Part shown: one piece after another, positions 5,740-6,378 of the stretch
Layout of the letters: each line of letters begins with the position of its first letter
Position numbering within the stretch: position 1 is the first letter of the stretch
NCBI GenBank assembly: GCA_029850565.1
Contig: JARCRR010000223.1
Span: 1-6,378, forward strand
Source: Gallionella sp.
GTDB taxonomy: Bacteria; Pseudomonadota; Gammaproteobacteria; Burkholderiales; Gallionellaceae
Direction: 5' to 3'
Length of the DNA stretch: 6,378 bases
Made by a program: the position numbers and the translations under genes
Notes under the pieces: generated by a model
The model's database searches: none
What the model was told of the DNA's origin: nothing
What the model saw: only the letters and a program-made list of their open reading frames with translations

Positions 5740-6378
5740 ATGTACTACATCGTTACCGGAGCTGCGGGATTCATCGGATCAAACATCGTCAAAGCGCTCA
5801 ACGAACGCGGCGAGACCAACATCATCGCGGTGGATAATCTGACCAAGGCAGACAAGTTCAAGAACCTCACGGACTGTGAGATCGCCGACTATCTGGATAA
5901 AGAAGTTTTCTTGGAAAAATTGAAGGCGGGTCAGTTCAAGGGCATCACTACGGCCGTGCTGCATGAGGGAGCCTGTTCCGACACTATGGAGACCGACGGT
6001 CGCTATATGATGGAGAACAACTATCACTACTCTCTGGCATTGCTCGATCATTGCCAGCGCGAGGAGACGCCGTTCCTGTATGCCTCTTCCGCTTCAGTTT
6101 ACGGCGGTGGAGGTGTGTTCAAAGAGAGTCGCGAATACGAGTCGCCGCTTAATGTCTACGCTTACTCCAAATTCCTGTTCGACCAAGTGGTGCGTCGTCG
6201 CTGGGCGAACCGCACCTCGCAGATCGCCGGCTTCCGTTATTTCAATGTGTACGGTCAGCGCGAACAACACAAGGGGCGCATGGCCTCAGTGGCCTATCAC
6301 TTCTTCAATCAATTTCGCGCGGAAGGTTTTGTGAAGCTGTTCGAAGGTTGCGATGGTTATCCCAACGGCGGGCAAAGG
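5740..6378 (+). CDS. hldD: ADP-L-glycero-D-manno-heptose 6-epimerase, N-terminal part, cut by window end
   Basis: HldD (RfaD) inverts C-6 of ADP-D-glycero-D-manno-heptose to give the L-glycero donor used for the LPS inner core; it uses bound NADP. The first 213 residues are visible, with no stop before the window edge; the family is about 310-335 long. This is an extended short-chain dehydrogenase fold. The Rossmann motif is TGAAGFIGSN (6-15), VDNLTKADKFKNL (31-43) follows strand 2, and HEGACSDTME (75-84) is the HldD signature. SSASVYG (116-122) gives the catalytic Ser, and YAYSK (140-144) supplies Y140 and K144. FRYFNVYGQRE (165-175) and HKGRMASV (177-184) are also typical. The ATG at 5740 has GGGGAG (5729-5734) five bases upstream and lies 1 base after the rfaE1 TGA. 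No defect is seen. Confidence 0.96.
   Translation, partial: MYYIVTGAAGFIGSNIVKALNERGETNIIAVDNLTKADKFKNLTDCEIADYLDKEVFLEKLKAGQFKGITTAVLHEGACSDTMETDGRYMMENNYHYSLALLDHCQREETPFLYASSASVYGGGGVFKESREYESPLNVYAYSKFLFDQVVRRRWANRTSQIAGFRYFNVYGQREQHKGRMASVAYHFFNQFRAEGFVKLFEGCDGYPNGGQR

Noticed and set aside
1..6378. Search for an undescribed system, mobile element, CRISPR array, tRNA or riboswitch
   Set aside because: More than 95 percent of the window is covered by eight well-known genes in a conserved order, and the two gaps are short and explained by a leader and by a terminator with a promoter. No direct-repeat array, inverted terminal repeats or tRNA-like cloverleaf was seen by eye.

Overview
This looks like a chromosomal housekeeping segment from a betaproteobacterium. 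The Cmk, RpsA, IhfB and LapB proteins and the gene order cmk-rpsA-ihfB-lapA-lapB fit that class. The short PyrF and the single-domain heptose kinase (not the fused HldE of enterics) would suit the Nitrosomonadales/Gallionellaceae side, but that finer placement is inference. All genes are on the + strand and tightly packed. I see no tRNA, rRNA, mobile element, CRISPR array or foreign-looking island.

Region 1 (1-2572) is the translation and nucleoid block: the 3' part of cmk (CMP kinase), a 67-base leader, rpsA (30S protein S1, six S1 domains) and ihfB (beta subunit of integration host factor). It closes with a clear intrinsic terminator just after ihfB.

Region 2 (2573-6378) is an envelope block that begins right after the terminator, probably from its own extended -10 promoter. 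It holds lapA and lapB (inner-membrane proteins that control LPS synthesis), pyrF (OMP decarboxylase), rfaE1 (heptose-7-phosphate kinase) and hldD (ADP-heptose epimerase, cut by the window end). Spacing is 11 bases, then two 4-base ATGA overlaps, then 1 base, so these five are almost certainly co-transcribed and partly translationally coupled. Functionally, LapB sets the rate of lipid A production through LpxC turnover in known systems, while RfaE1 and HldD make the heptose donor for the LPS inner core. The operon therefore joins supply and control of the same polymer, with a pyrimidine gene in the middle.

I found no credible new system here. The points worth a second look are regulatory or organisational: the rpsA leader and its start, the terminator-promoter junction, the lapB start without a Shine-Dalgarno sequence, and the coupling of LPS control with heptose synthesis. 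The only non-coding stretches are short (67 and 106 bases), and both are described as features.
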